Shown in pieces: positions 17,567 through 25,809 of a DNA stretch of 35,479 nucleotides. The notes beneath the pieces are model-generated. The model was not told the DNA's origin. It did no database searches and saw only the letters and a program-made list of their open reading frames with translations. The position numbers and the translations under genes are program-made. The stretch is from Arthrobacter sp. MSA 4-2 (GTDB lineage Bacteria > Actinomycetota > Actinomycetes > Actinomycetales > Micrococcaceae): positions 1 through 35,479 of the forward strand of contig NZ_JAEKGC010000018.1 of assembly GCF_016405885.1 (NCBI RefSeq). The letters run 5' to 3'. Within the stretch, counting starts at the first letter, position 1. Every line of letters begins with the position of its first letter.

Positions 17567-18166
17567 CTAGGTGCGCACCGGGAGGGTGGTGGGCCGGAAG
17601 CCCGGCCGGGTGGCCTCGAATGCGGTGATGTCGGGCTCATGGCGAAGGGTCAGCCCGATGTCGTCGAGCCCTTCGAGCAGCCGCCAGCGCGTGTAGTCGT
17701 CGATTTGGAATGGCGCGCTCACCGGACCGCAGACGGCCGTGCGGGCCTGAAGGTCGACGGTGACCGTGGCGCCGGGCTCGTTCTCGAGCACCTTCCAGAT
17801 CAGTTCGATGTCGTCCTGGGCGACCTGCGCGGCCACGAGTCCCTGCTTGCCCGAGTTGCCCCGGAAGATGTCCGCGAAGCGGGAGGAGAGCACGGCCCGG
17901 AAGCCGAAGTCCTTGAGCGCCCACACGGCGTGTTCCCGGGATGACCCGGTGCCGAAGTCGGGGCCCGCGACGAGCACCGAGCCGCGCGTGTAGGGCTCCC
18001 GGTTGAGGATGAAGTTCTCGTCCTTGCGCCAGGCCGCAAACAGCGCGTCCTCGAAGCCGGTCCGGGTGATCCGCTTGAGGTAGACGGCGGGGATGATCTG
18101 GTCGGTATCGACATTGCTCTGGCGCAGCGGAACACCGATGCCGGTGTGCGTGGTGATCTTTTCCAT
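17567..18166 (-). CDS. leuD: 3-isopropylmalate dehydratase small subunit
   Basis: A 199-residue aconitase-swivel subunit that, with LeuC, isomerises 2-isopropylmalate to 3-isopropylmalate in leucine synthesis. The motifs [20 protein letters not shown] and [17 protein letters not shown] are diagnostic. It lies 10 bases downstream of leuC and must be cotranscribed with it. Length is normal for the family. Confidence 0.95.
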   Translation of the reverse strand: MEKITTHTGIGVPLRQSNVDTDQIIPAVYLKRITRTGFEDALFAAWRKDENFILNREPYTRGSVLVAGPDFGTGSSREHAVWALKDFGFRAVLSSRFADIFRGNSGKQGLVAAQVAQDDIELIWKVLENEPGATVTVDLQARTAVCGPVSAPFQIDDYTRWRLLEGLDDIGLTLRHEPDITAFEATRPGFRPTTLPVRT

Positions 18167-18176
18167 GGCGGCGCTC

Positions 18177-19667
18177 CTAGGCGGCTGGGGTGGCGGACGG
18201 GGTGGTCGCGAAGGCGCCCGGGGCGCCCATGCCGCTGCCCGACGGCGGAACCGGGTCGAGGTCGGACGGCGAGCTGAGGGTCCCGCGCACCGCCGTGGCG
18301 GCGGCGACGACGGGCGAGACGAGGTGCGTGCGTCCGCCCTTGCCCTGCCGCCCCTCGAAGTTCCGGTTCGAGGTGGAGGCGCACCGCTCCCCCGGCGCCA
18401 GCTGGTCCGGGTTCATGCCCAGGCACATCGAGCAGCCCGCGAAGCGCCATTCGGCGCCGAAGTCCTTGAAGACCCGGTCGAGGCCCTCCGCCTCGGCCTC
18501 GAGGCGCACCCGGGCGGAGCCGGGAACGACCATCATGCGGATGGCTGGGTCTTTGGCCCGCCCGCGGATGATGTCGGCGGCGATGCGGAGGTCCTCGATG
18601 CGGCTGTTGGTGCACGAGCCGAGGAACACCGTGTCGACCCGGATCTCCTTCATGGGCGTGCCGGCCTCGAGTGCCATGTACTCAAGGGCGCGTTCGCAGG
18701 CGGCGCGGTCGTTTTCGTCGGCGAAGTCCGCGGGCGAGGGCACGGCCTGGGACAGTGAGACGCCCTGCCCGGGGTTCGTGCCCCAGGTGACGAATGGTTC
18801 GAGGTCGTCGGCGTCGAGGTACACCTCGGCGTCGAACACCGCGTCGTCGTCGGTGACCAGTCCGCGCCAGTTCTCGACGGCGGCGTCCCAGTCGGCGCCC
18901 TCGGGAGCGTGCGGCCGGCCCTTGAGGTAGGCGAACGTCGTCTCGTCGGGGGCGACCATGCCGGCACGGGCCCCTGCCTCGATCGACATATTGCAGATGG
19001 TCATGCGTGCTTCCATCGACAGCGCACGGATTGCCGAGCCGCGGTACTCGAGGACGTAGCCCTGCCCGCCGCCGGTGCCGATCTTCGCGATGACGGCCAG
19101 GATGATGTCCTTTGCCGTGACTCCGGGCTTGAGGGTGCCCTCGACCGTGATGGCCATCGTCTTGAAGGGCCGCAGCGACAGCGTCTGCGTGGCCATGACG
19201 TGCTCCACCTCGGAGGTGCCGATGCCCATGGCCAGGGCCCCGAAGGCGCCGTGGGTGGAGGTGTGGGAGTCTCCGCAGACGACCGTCAGGCCCGGCTGGG
19301 TGAGGCCCAGCTGCGGGCCGACGACGTGCACGATGCCCTGCTCGGCATCACCCAGGGAGTGCAGGCGGACGCCGAATTCGCGGCAGTTCGCCCTGAGCGT
19401 TTCGATCTGTTTCCGGCTGGTGGGGTCGGCGATCGGCTTGTCGATATCGAGGGTCGGGGTGTTGTGGTCCTCGGTGGCGATGGTGAGGTCGGGCCGGCGG
19501 AGCCGCCGTCCAGCCAGCCGCAGGCCCTCGAAGGCCTGCGGAGAGGTCACCTCGTGGATGAGGTGGAGGTCGATGTAGAGCATGTCGGGCTGCGCCTCGG
19601 CGCCGACGACCTCGCCCTTGCGGACGACGTGCGAGTCCCAGACCTTCTCTGCCAGTGTCTTGCCCAT
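18177..19667 (-). CDS. leuC: 3-isopropylmalate dehydratase large subunit
   Basis: A 496-residue aconitase-family subunit with a [4Fe-4S] cluster held by Cys352 ([12 protein letters not shown]), Cys412 and Cys415 (GCSMCLGM). Other family blocks are [13 protein letters not shown] at the N-terminus, [20 protein letters not shown] and [17 protein letters not shown] chose the ATG at 19667 because a GGAGGG lies six bases upstream; an in-frame extension to 19766 has no family sequence. The C-terminal 25 residues are Gly/Pro/Ala-rich and nonconserved-looking. It is divergent from the IclR gene, with a shared palindrome between them. Confidence 0.96.
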   Translation of the reverse strand: MGKTLAEKVWDSHVVRKGEVVGAEAQPDMLYIDLHLIHEVTSPQAFEGLRLAGRRLRRPDLTIATEDHNTPTLDIDKPIADPTSRKQIETLRANCREFGVRLHSLGDAEQGIVHVVGPQLGLTQPGLTVVCGDSHTSTHGAFGALAMGIGTSEVEHVMATQTLSLRPFKTMAITVEGTLKPGVTAKDIILAVIAKIGTGGGQGYVLEYRGSAIRALSMEARMTICNMSIEAGARAGMVAPDETTFAYLKGRPHAPEGADWDAAVENWRGLVTDDDAVFDAEVYLDADDLEPFVTWGTNPGQGVSLSQAVPSPADFADENDRAACERALEYMALEAGTPMKEIRVDTVFLGSCTNSRIEDLRIAADIIRGRAKDPAIRMMVVPGSARVRLEAEAEGLDRVFKDFGAEWRFAGCSMCLGMNPDQLAPGERCASTSNRNFEGRQGKGGRTHLVSPVVAAATAVRGTLSSPSDLDPVPPSGSGMGAPGAFATTPSATPAA

Positions 19668-19780
19668 GGTGTTCCCTCCACCGCTCGTCCGCATTGGCGC
19701 AAACCTGCTGTTCGCCTGCCCTGCGGAGCCTTCGATCCCAACTGTTCCAGTCACGCCGCCCAACACGCCAGCAGATCGAC

Positions 19781-19809
19781 TTGCGTCTCAGATATTGAGA
19801 CGGCAATAT
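19781..19809 (+). promoter_or_regulatory. Predicted promoter of the IclR gene, leaderless
   Basis: TTGCGT (19781-19786) and CAATAT (19804-19809) are 17 bases apart. Transcription would start about seven bases later, at or near the A of the ATG at 19816. No Shine-Dalgarno sequence precedes that ATG, so the gene may be translated from a leaderless mRNA. The palindrome at 19785-19801 fills the spacer. Confidence 0.5.
19785..19801. promoter_or_regulatory. IclR-type operator between leuC and the IclR gene
   Basis: A perfect palindrome, GTCTCA-GATAT-TGAGAC. The same arms with the same 5-base spacing recur upstream of leuB at 34750-34766. It overlaps the predicted promoter of the IclR gene and lies 118 bases upstream of leuC. 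Binding by the adjacent IclR protein is inferred from position and recurrence. Confidence 0.75.
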
Positions 19810-19815
19810 CAGTCT

Positions 19816-20538
19816 ATGGACAATTCTAGTGGTGTGGGAGTCATTGATAAAGCGGCGACCGTGCTTGATGCCCTCGAGGCGGGGCCGACGACGCTTGCAC
19901 AGCTTGTGGCCTCAACCGGTCTCGCCCGGCCCACCGTGCACCGGCTTGCCCTTGCCCTCGTGCACCACCGACTGGTCAGCCGCGACATCCAGGGGCGGTT
20001 CGTCCTCGGCAGCCGCCTGGTGGAGCTGGCCAGCGCCGCCGGCGAGGACCGCCTCATCGCCGCGGCGGGCCCGGTCCTGCAGCAGCTGCGCGATGCCACC
20101 GGCGAGAGTGCGCAGTTGTTCCGGCGGCAGGGCGAATGGCGCGTCTGCGTCGCCTCCGCCGAGCGTCCGGCCGGACTCCGCGACACCATCCCGGTCGGAA
20201 CCCAGCTTTCTATGAGGGCCGGCTCGGCGGCCCAGTGCCTGCTCGCCTGGGAGGACCACGACCGGCTCCTCAAGGGGCTCCAGAATGCGCGCTTCACCCC
20301 GACGGTCCTCGCCGGCGTCCGCCGCCGCGGCTGGGCGCAGAGCCTTGGTGAACGCGAGCCGGGCGTCGCCTCGGTGTCCGCTCCCGTGCGGGGTCCGTCG
20401 GGACGCGTGGTGGCGGCCGTCTCGATCTCGGGGCCCATGGAGCGACTGACCCGCCAGCCCGGACGGATCCACGCCGAGGTCGTCACCGAAGCGGCCCAGC
20501 AACTCACCCTCGCCGTCAGCAAAGCAGCCAACGAGTGA
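19816..20538 (+). CDS. IclR-family regulator of leucine genes (LtbR/NdgR-like)
   Basis: A 240-residue IclR protein. Residues 8-65 are the winged helix (IDKAATVLDALEAGPTTLAQ, then TGLARPTVHRLALALVHHRL) and residues 75-238 the effector-binding domain (SAAGEDRLIAAAGPVLQQLR, QLSMRAGSAAQCLLAW, GVASVSAPVRGPSGRVVAAV). A divergent position beside leuCD is typical of LtbR in Corynebacterium glutamicum and NdgR in Streptomyces, which control leucine (and other amino-acid) synthesis. The palindrome in its promoter suggests it represses itself too. The ATG at 19816 has no ribosome-binding site. The DUF1697 gene overlaps its stop. Confidence 0.88.
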   Translation: MDNSSGVGVIDKAATVLDALEAGPTTLAQLVASTGLARPTVHRLALALVHHRLVSRDIQGRFVLGSRLVELASAAGEDRLIAAAGPVLQQLRDATGESAQLFRRQGEWRVCVASAERPAGLRDTIPVGTQLSMRAGSAAQCLLAWEDHDRLLKGLQNARFTPTVLAGVRRRGWAQSLGEREPGVASVSAPVRGPSGRVVAAVSISGPMERLTRQPGRIHAEVVTEAAQQLTLAVSKAANE

Positions 20539-21089
20539 CGGCCGGCTCAGCCGCGGAGGCCGTGCCCTGGGCCGTTTTCCTTCGGGGAGTCAACGTCCAG
20601 GGCACTACCATCCGGATGGCGGACCTGCTCAAGGCGCTCAAGGGGCTTCCGCTTGCTAATCCGCGCACCCTGCTGGCCTCGGGGAACCTTGTCTGTACTT
20701 CGGCGCTTGGGGCGCAGGAACTCAAGGACGCAGTCGAACAGCGCCTGCGCTCGGCCTTCGGCTACGACGCGTGGGTGGTGGTTCTGCCGGCGGCGCGGCT
20801 CACCGAAATCATTGAGGCCTGCCCCTTCCCCGCGGACGACCCTGCGGTGCACGCCTACGTCACCCTGAGTTCGGATCCCGCGGCGGTTGAGGAGCTCGCC
20901 GCCGCGGCCCGGGCCGCCGGTGAGGCACTCACTGTCCTTGGACCCGACGCCGTCGCTTGGCAGGCGGCGCGGGGAGGAACCCTCGACTCCGGGCTGGGGA
21001 AGATCACGGCTCGGGGCCGCTTCAAGGCGGCGACGACCACCCGCAACCTGCGGACGCTGGTGAAGGTCTCCGCCGCGATGGCGGGCTGA
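20535..21089 (+). CDS. DUF1697 family protein
   Basis: A 184-residue protein with the DUF1697 signature: AVFLRGVNVQGTTIRMADLL, LASGNLVCTS, and the later LGKITARGRFKAATTTRNLRTL. The GTG start overlaps the IclR stop (GTGA), so the two genes are cotranscribed and probably coupled. The biochemical role of DUF1697 is not established. It ends 127 bases from the convergent GTPase gene; no convincing terminator is seen in that gap. Confidence 0.85.
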   Translation: MTAGSAAEAVPWAVFLRGVNVQGTTIRMADLLKALKGLPLANPRTLLASGNLVCTSALGAQELKDAVEQRLRSAFGYDAWVVVLPAARLTEIIEACPFPADDPAVHAYVTLSSDPAAVEELAAAARAAGEALTVLGPDAVAWQAARGGTLDSGLGKITARGRFKAATTTRNLRTLVKVSAAMAG

Positions 21090-21216
21090 CCCCTGTTCGG
21101 ATCCCGGCGTCGCCGTACGCACCGCGCGCCGACGGCCCGCCAAACCGCTCCAACCGCAGACCCGGGCCGGCCCTCTTCGTCGCCGCACCCGGCCGGTCAG
21201 GTGTGCTGCGGCCCAG

Positions 21217-22842
21217 TCACTTCGTGCGCGCCGCCGCCGCGAGCGCGCCCCGGAAGTCGTTGTACCTGCGGATTTCGTCGGTCACCGGTTGGGCGACCAC
21301 CGTCTCGGCCACCTTCGCACAGGCGGCGCGGAGCCGGCGCCGCGCCTTGCGGCCGCGGGCCTTGGCCGCGAACCGGGCGATGACCGAGGCGAGTACCGCC
21401 AGGAGGATCCCCGCGGCAACACCACCGGCGATCAGCAGGGTGGGCACCGGGAACCCCTCCACGGACGGAGCGTCCGGGACGTTGAACTGAAGGAACCCCA
21501 TCGCCGCCATGACCCCCAGCCAGCCGAGGCCGATGACGAGGGCGGCGAGCGCCAGCCACTGCAGCAGGCCCACCAGCGGCCACCACCATGACCTTCGGCC
21601 GGTGTCGAGGTTTGTCCCGGCAAGGGCCTGGTCGAGTCCGTCGAGGAGCGTAGGCACGGTCCCCCGCGCTGCCGAGCGGATGGCGGAGCGCCAGGGCTCA
21701 ACAGACGATCCCGCTGCGGTGTCGGCGAAGGTCCGCAGCGCCTGGTCGACCCGGGCCCGCTGGGCCGGCGCGCCGGAGGGCATCGAGGTCCGCCGGAGGG
21801 CCGCGTCAACGTCGCTCCGGCGCAGGTTGAGCCGCCGGAGCGGATCGGAGCGGAAGGAACCCAGCCAGCGGGTCACGGGCCAGCCCGTCGCTGCGTGGGC
21901 GTCACGGCGGTAGGAACGCACAACCGCGTCAACGACGGCGTCGACCCCGGCGGCCGCGGCGAGGCGGGCCGAGAGGTCGGACTGGGCCGCCTTGCCGGGT
22001 ATCGGGAGGTCCTCCGGCCCGGCAAACGGGGCAAGCTGCGTGGAGGCCGCGGCGACATCGGCTGCCAGCCGGGCGTTCGCAGCCTGTTTCCGCCCGGCGA
22101 TCTGCCGGATGGCGCCGGCGAGGTCCTCGAGGCCGTCCCGCGTGCGGGCAGAGACCGGAAAGACCCGCACACCGCGAAGGCCCTCCTCCGCCAGGATGCC
22201 GGACAGTGAAGCGGTCACCTGCTCCTGCTGGCGGCCGGACAGCCGGTCCGCTTGGTTCAGCGCGACGAGGGTGACCGCGCCGTGGGAGGCCAGCGGGGCG
22301 AGGAAGTCATGATGCAGCGCCGCGTCTGCGTATTTCTGCGGGTCGACGACCCACAGCAGGACGTCCACCTGGCCCGACATGCGTTCGACGATGGTCCGGT
22401 GGGCTGCGGCGGTCGAGTCGAAGTCGGGAAGGTCGAGCAGGATCAGCCCGCCGGTGTCCGAGCCGAGCAGCGCGGCGTCCGCAGGCATCTCATGGCGCTC
22501 ATCGACCTCCAGCCAGTCAAGGAGCGGGCCGCTTCCCTCCGCGCCCCACACCACGGCCAGAGGCTTCGACGTCGTCGGGCGGCGGGCTGCCACCCGCGCC
22601 ACCTCGGTGCCGCTCAGCGCGTTGATCAGTGACGATTTTCCGCTCCCTGTGGGACCGAAGATTCCGATGACCGTGTGATCGGCGGACAGCGAGCGGCGGC
22701 TGCTGGCCCGGTCGAGCACGCCGAAGAGGCCCTGCACGCGCTCGTCTGGAAGCCGCCCTTCGGCGAGCCCGCGCACAGTGTCGAGTGCCTCGAGTTGATT
22801 ATGCAGACCGCTCCTGGACCCCGCACCGCGGTGCCGGCTCAC
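21217..22842 (-). CDS. Dynamin-like membrane GTPase, second of a pair
   Basis: A 541-residue protein with an N-terminal GTPase domain and C-terminal membrane segments. The P-loop GPTGSGKS is at 63-70; switch II has LDLPDFDST in place of DxxG, and VALNQADRLS is the G4 position (NQAD for NKxD). Two hydrophobic stretches near residues 420-490 (LLQWLALAALVIGLGWLGVM and TLLIAGGVAAGILLAVLASV) make an antiparallel membrane hairpin, followed by a basic tail. The GTG start overlaps the stop of the upstream GTPase gene as GTGA. Paired, adjacent dynamin-like genes recall DynA/DynB of Streptomyces, which act in septation membranes; assignment to that function is inference. Confidence 0.78.
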   Translation of the reverse strand: MSRHRGAGSRSGLHNQLEALDTVRGLAEGRLPDERVQGLFGVLDRASSRRSLSADHTVIGIFGPTGSGKSSLINALSGTEVARVAARRPTTSKPLAVVWGAEGSGPLLDWLEVDERHEMPADAALLGSDTGGLILLDLPDFDSTAAAHRTIVERMSGQVDVLLWVVDPQKYADAALHHDFLAPLASHGAVTLVALNQADRLSGRQQEQVTASLSGILAEEGLRGVRVFPVSARTRDGLEDLAGAIRQIAGRKQAANARLAADVAAASTQLAPFAGPEDLPIPGKAAQSDLSARLAAAAGVDAVVDAVVRSYRRDAHAATGWPVTRWLGSFRSDPLRRLNLRRSDVDAALRRTSMPSGAPAQRARVDQALRTFADTAAGSSVEPWRSAIRSAARGTVPTLLDGLDQALAGTNLDTGRRSWWWPLVGLLQWLALAALVIGLGWLGVMAAMGFLQFNVPDAPSVEGFPVPTLLIAGGVAAGILLAVLASVIARFAAKARGRKARRRLRAACAKVAETVVAQPVTDEIRRYNDFRGALAAAARTK

Positions 22843-24599
22843 CGGCTGCCACCGGCCGTGGTGCCTGCGGCGAGATCGGTTCCGGCGAGCCGGCGCGCAT
22901 AGGCGAAGAGCGCTTCGGGGGGTGTCTGCGCCGCCACCGGGGCGAGGAGGACGATGAACTTCTCCTTTTCCTCATCGAGCAGGGCACGGCACCGGCGCTC
23001 AAGGTTGTCGCGCGCCGTCTTGGCCAGCCGGCGAACGGCGTCCTCACCGAAGACGGCTTCAAGGAGCTTCTGACCGACGACGGCCGAGCCGCCGGCGATG
23101 CCGATCTCGGCACCGGACAGGCCACCGGTCGACGCGAAGACGACCACCATCAGGGCCACCGCCACCCCGTTCACGCCGAAGGAAAGCATCCGCGCGGCGA
23201 AGCGCTTGTCGGAACCTTCGGTGCTGACAAGCTCAAGCAGATCCTGCTGCCACTCCCGCACGTGCCGTGCGGCCTCGGCGGAAAACTCGTCGCTGACATA
23301 GGCGCCCCGGCCGGCAAGCAGGGCCCGGCCGGCGTCGTCGCTGCGCCACCACTCCTCGGTCTGCTCGAACGCCTTCGCCGATTCTTCGACGATGACCGAG
23401 TGCAGCCCGGTCTCGATCGCCGCCGCAACCGTGGTTGCCGGGGCGGGCTGGCCGGTGAAGAACGCGGTGATCCGGTCACGCACCCATCCCACCCGGGTCT
23501 CGATGCCGCGCATGAACTCTCCGGTGCCGACGAAGTCCTGCCAGCGGGCGAGGACCTCCCCGCGGAGCATTGTTCCATCCTCGGTGGAGCGGAGGATCGC
23601 GGCGAGGGCCTCCTGGTAGGCGGCCTCAGCCGCCCCCGAAAGGCGGGCAGCGGTCGCCTGCTGGGCCTCGGCGGCCTCAGCGACCTCCTCGACGCGACCG
23701 GCGAGGGCGCGCACCGCTCCGGCCAGGGTGCGGCGCGCAATGTCGGTGCGCCCCTCCGCGTCGGCGGCCAGGGCCCCGAGCCAGCGGCGGATGGGGTCGA
23801 CCGACCCGGCGGGGAGCATTCCGTCCTCATTGAGGGCCGACTCCTGCACGACGAAGATCGGTGCGTGCCCGAGGGACTCGGCCGTGAGGAGGGTCATGAG
23901 GTCTTCACGGACCTCCTCCTCCACCCCGGCCGGCACCCGATCGAGCACCACGGCCAGGAGGATGTCGCGCCGGGCCGCCTCGGCGAGCAGCTTCCAGGGG
24001 ACGGCGTCGGCATAGCGGTTGGCCGTGGTGACGAAGATCCAGAGGTCCGCCGCCGCGAGCAGCTGCCCGGCGAGGCGGCGGTTCTCGTCAGCGATTGAGT
24101 CGATGTCGGGGGCGTCGAGGATCGCCAACCCGCGCGGAACTGTCGCCTCACCCTGCAGGAGGAGGGTTCCTGCTGCGGCTCTGACTGCGTCCTGGGGGGC
24201 GAGTTCGCCCGCGCCGGCCTGGACCCGGCTGAGCGAGGGCAGCACCCGCTGGGAGGTGAACCATTCGGCTTCGGCTGGGTGGTGGAGCAGGATGGGCTGC
24301 CGCGTCGTTGGCCGCACCGCTCCGGTTCGGGTCACCGGCCGCCCGATGAGGGCATTGACGAGGGTGGACTTGCCGGCCCCAGTCGATCCTCCGATGACGG
24401 CGAGAAGCGGAGCGTCAAGCCGGTCGAGCCGCGGAAGGATGTAGTCGTCGAGTTGCGCGGCGGCCGCGGAAGCCGCGGCGCGCGCTGCGGGGGCCCCGGC
24501 GAGGGAGAGCGGGAAACCGGCGCCCAGCAGCGCACTATGCACTTCCCGGAGGAATCCCGCTACCCCGCGGGCGTCGGCGGCGGTAAGGGAAGCATTCAT
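22839..24599 (-). CDS. Dynamin-like membrane GTPase, first of a pair
   Basis: A 586-residue protein. The P-loop GSTGAGKS is at 71-78 and LNALIG-like residues follow (VNALIGRP). Switch II reads ILDAPDIDSI instead of DxxG, and the expected NKxD position reads VVLDRVP, so base recognition may be unusual. A helical stalk-like region covers about 290-450; a hydrophobic stretch near 495-520 (GVNGVAVALMVVVFASTGGL) is a probable membrane contact. Lys/Arg-rich helices close the protein. It is coupled to the next GTPase gene. The pair probably forms hetero-oligomers on the membrane, by analogy with bacterial dynamins. Confidence 0.75.
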   Translation of the reverse strand: MNASLTAADARGVAGFLREVHSALLGAGFPLSLAGAPAARAAASAAAAQLDDYILPRLDRLDAPLLAVIGGSTGAGKSTLVNALIGRPVTRTGAVRPTTRQPILLHHPAEAEWFTSQRVLPSLSRVQAGAGELAPQDAVRAAAGTLLLQGEATVPRGLAILDAPDIDSIADENRRLAGQLLAAADLWIFVTTANRYADAVPWKLLAEAARRDILLAVVLDRVPAGVEEEVREDLMTLLTAESLGHAPIFVVQESALNEDGMLPAGSVDPIRRWLGALAADAEGRTDIARRTLAGAVRALAGRVEEVAEAAEAQQATAARLSGAAEAAYQEALAAILRSTEDGTMLRGEVLARWQDFVGTGEFMRGIETRVGWVRDRITAFFTGQPAPATTVAAAIETGLHSVIVEESAKAFEQTEEWWRSDDAGRALLAGRGAYVSDEFSAEAARHVREWQQDLLELVSTEGSDKRFAARMLSFGVNGVAVALMVVVFASTGGLSGAEIGIAGGSAVVGQKLLEAVFGEDAVRRLAKTARDNLERRCRALLDEEKEKFIVLLAPVAAQTPPEALFAYARRLAGTDLAAGTTAGGSR

Positions 24600-24659
24600 C
24601 TCTCCATTCTGCCAGCTTGCTTACTTTCCTGCTGAAGCAAACGAATCACCCCCGAACGC

Positions 24660-24700
24660 AAAGACGCCCCGGACATTCGAGGAATGTCCGGGGCGTCTTT
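24660..24700. terminator. Strong bidirectional terminator after tRNA-Glu
   Basis: A perfect 19-bp stem, AAAGACGCCCCGGACATTC at 24660-24678 and its complement at 24682-24700, with loop GAG. It lies 27 bases past the tRNA-Glu 3' end on the minus strand and is followed by an A/T-rich tract on either side. It probably ends the tRNA transcript. Confidence 0.85.
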
Positions 24701-24727
24701 TCCGATGTCCTTCAATAAGGACGCTCG

Positions 24728-24800
24728 TGACCCCAGCGGGATTCGAACCCGCGTTACCGCCGTGAGAGGGCGGCGTACTAGGCCGCTATACGATGGGGCC
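24728..24800 (-). tRNA. tRNA-Glu (anticodon CTC)
   Basis: A 73-base cloverleaf. The acceptor arms GGCCCCA and TGGGGTC pair (one G-U), the anticodon stem CCGCC/GGCGG encloses CTCTCAC with anticodon CTC at the central positions, and the T-arm is GCGGGTTCGAATCCCGC. The discriminator is A and CCA is not encoded. It reads GAG codons. Confidence 0.95.
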
Positions 24801-24876
24801 AGTACTTTGACACTGCTTACTGCGATACTGCTTTTACTGCTGTACTACTTTGCCTTGCGGCCTGCATTTTACTGCG

Positions 24877-24948
24877 CTGGGGTACCAGGACTCGAACCTA
24901 GAATGTTGGTACCAGAAACCAGTGTGTTGCCAATTACACCATACCCCA
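24877..24948 (-). tRNA. tRNA-Gln (anticodon CTG)
   Basis: A 72-base cloverleaf. The acceptor arms TGGGGTA and TACCCCA pair, the anticodon loop TTCTGGT gives anticodon CTG, and the T-loop has the canonical GGTTCGAGTCC. The discriminator is G; CCA is not encoded. The outermost anticodon-stem pair is a C-A mismatch. It precedes tRNA-Glu on the same strand by 76 bases, probably in one transcript. Confidence 0.93.
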
Positions 24949-25017
24949 ATGGCACTCTCCGAAGCCCAGTGGTACAGGCATCCGGGCCGCGTTACCGCTC
25001 CGCGCCGAGAAATAACT

Positions 25018-25809
25018 CTACCGGAAAGATGGCAGGAACTGCAAAACGGCGTCCAGGGAGGTGATCCGGCGCAGCCCCTCCCCCGCCGTTCCGGCCTCCT
25101 CCGCCCCGCCTTCCGAGGCGCCGGAAGGCCTCGACGGGGAGTGTGAGCCGGCGCCACGCCGGTCCAGCCAGACGCCGACGAGGCCTGCGGCATCCGCGGC
25201 CCGGGCATCGATTGCAGGGTGGTCGCCGACATAGAGGGTGCGGGCAGGGTCCGTGCCAAGGCGCCGGGCACCTTCGTGAAAAATAGGGGGGTCGGGTTTC
25301 GCGACTCCGACTGCATCGATCCCCACCAAGACCCGAATCCGGCTCAGCCCGGACCGGTCAAGCTTGGCCCGCTGGTAGTCGTGCACATTGTTGCTCACGG
25401 CGCCGTACGGGACGCCCCTGGCCTCGAGCTCGTCGAGGAGGGGCATCACGTCGTCGTACGGCCGGAAATGCAGCGGCAGCGTCGCCTCGTAGGCGCTGCT
25501 CCACCGGTGGGCGGCCTCCCCCTCAAGGGGATCTGCGATGAAGGAGGCCTGGGCGTGGCGGGCGCGCCGAAGCCGCTGCTCGGCGAACGTCACCTGGCCG
25601 GCCAGGAAGGCCTCATAGTGGCCCTGGGGGTCCGTGGTGAAGAGCCGCTTGTACTCCGCCCAGTCGTCGTCGCTCAGGTGCCCAAAGGCATCCCCCGCAA
25701 TGTGGTGGAGAGTCCTGCCCATGGCCGTCTCAAGGTCGACCAGCGTGTCATCGATGTCGAAGAGCACTCCCTCGATGACCGGCGCCCCCTCCCCCGGGAC
25801 CGCGCTCAT
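25018..25809 (-). CDS. HAD-family hydrolase
   Basis: A 263-residue haloacid dehalogenase-like phosphatase. Motif I is FDIDDT with nucleophile Asp18 and acid/base Asp20; motif II/cap region AVSNNVHDYQRAKL; KPDPPIFHEGARRLG is motif III and YVGDHPAIDARAADAAG motif IV. The overall pattern is of a class I cap, as in phosphoglycolate- or pyrophosphatase-like enzymes; substrate is unknown. The ATG overlaps the gltX stop as TAATG, so it is coupled to gltX. A low-complexity stretch (about 220-245, Ser/Gly/Glu-rich) interrupts the C-terminal end. Confidence 0.88.
   Translation of the reverse strand: MSAVPGEGAPVIEGVLFDIDDTLVDLETAMGRTLHHIAGDAFGHLSDDDWAEYKRLFTTDPQGHYEAFLAGQVTFAEQRLRRARHAQASFIADPLEGEAAHRWSSAYEATLPLHFRPYDDVMPLLDELEARGVPYGAVSNNVHDYQRAKLDRSGLSRIRVLVGIDAVGVAKPDPPIFHEGARRLGTDPARTLYVGDHPAIDARAADAAGLVGVWLDRRGAGSHSPSRPSGASEGGAEEAGTAGEGLRRITSLDAVLQFLPSFR

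Noticed and set aside
24728..24948. tRNA genes as an attachment site for an integrated element
   Set aside because: No integrase, no repeated tRNA 3' end and no foreign-looking genes lie nearby; the flanking genes are core.
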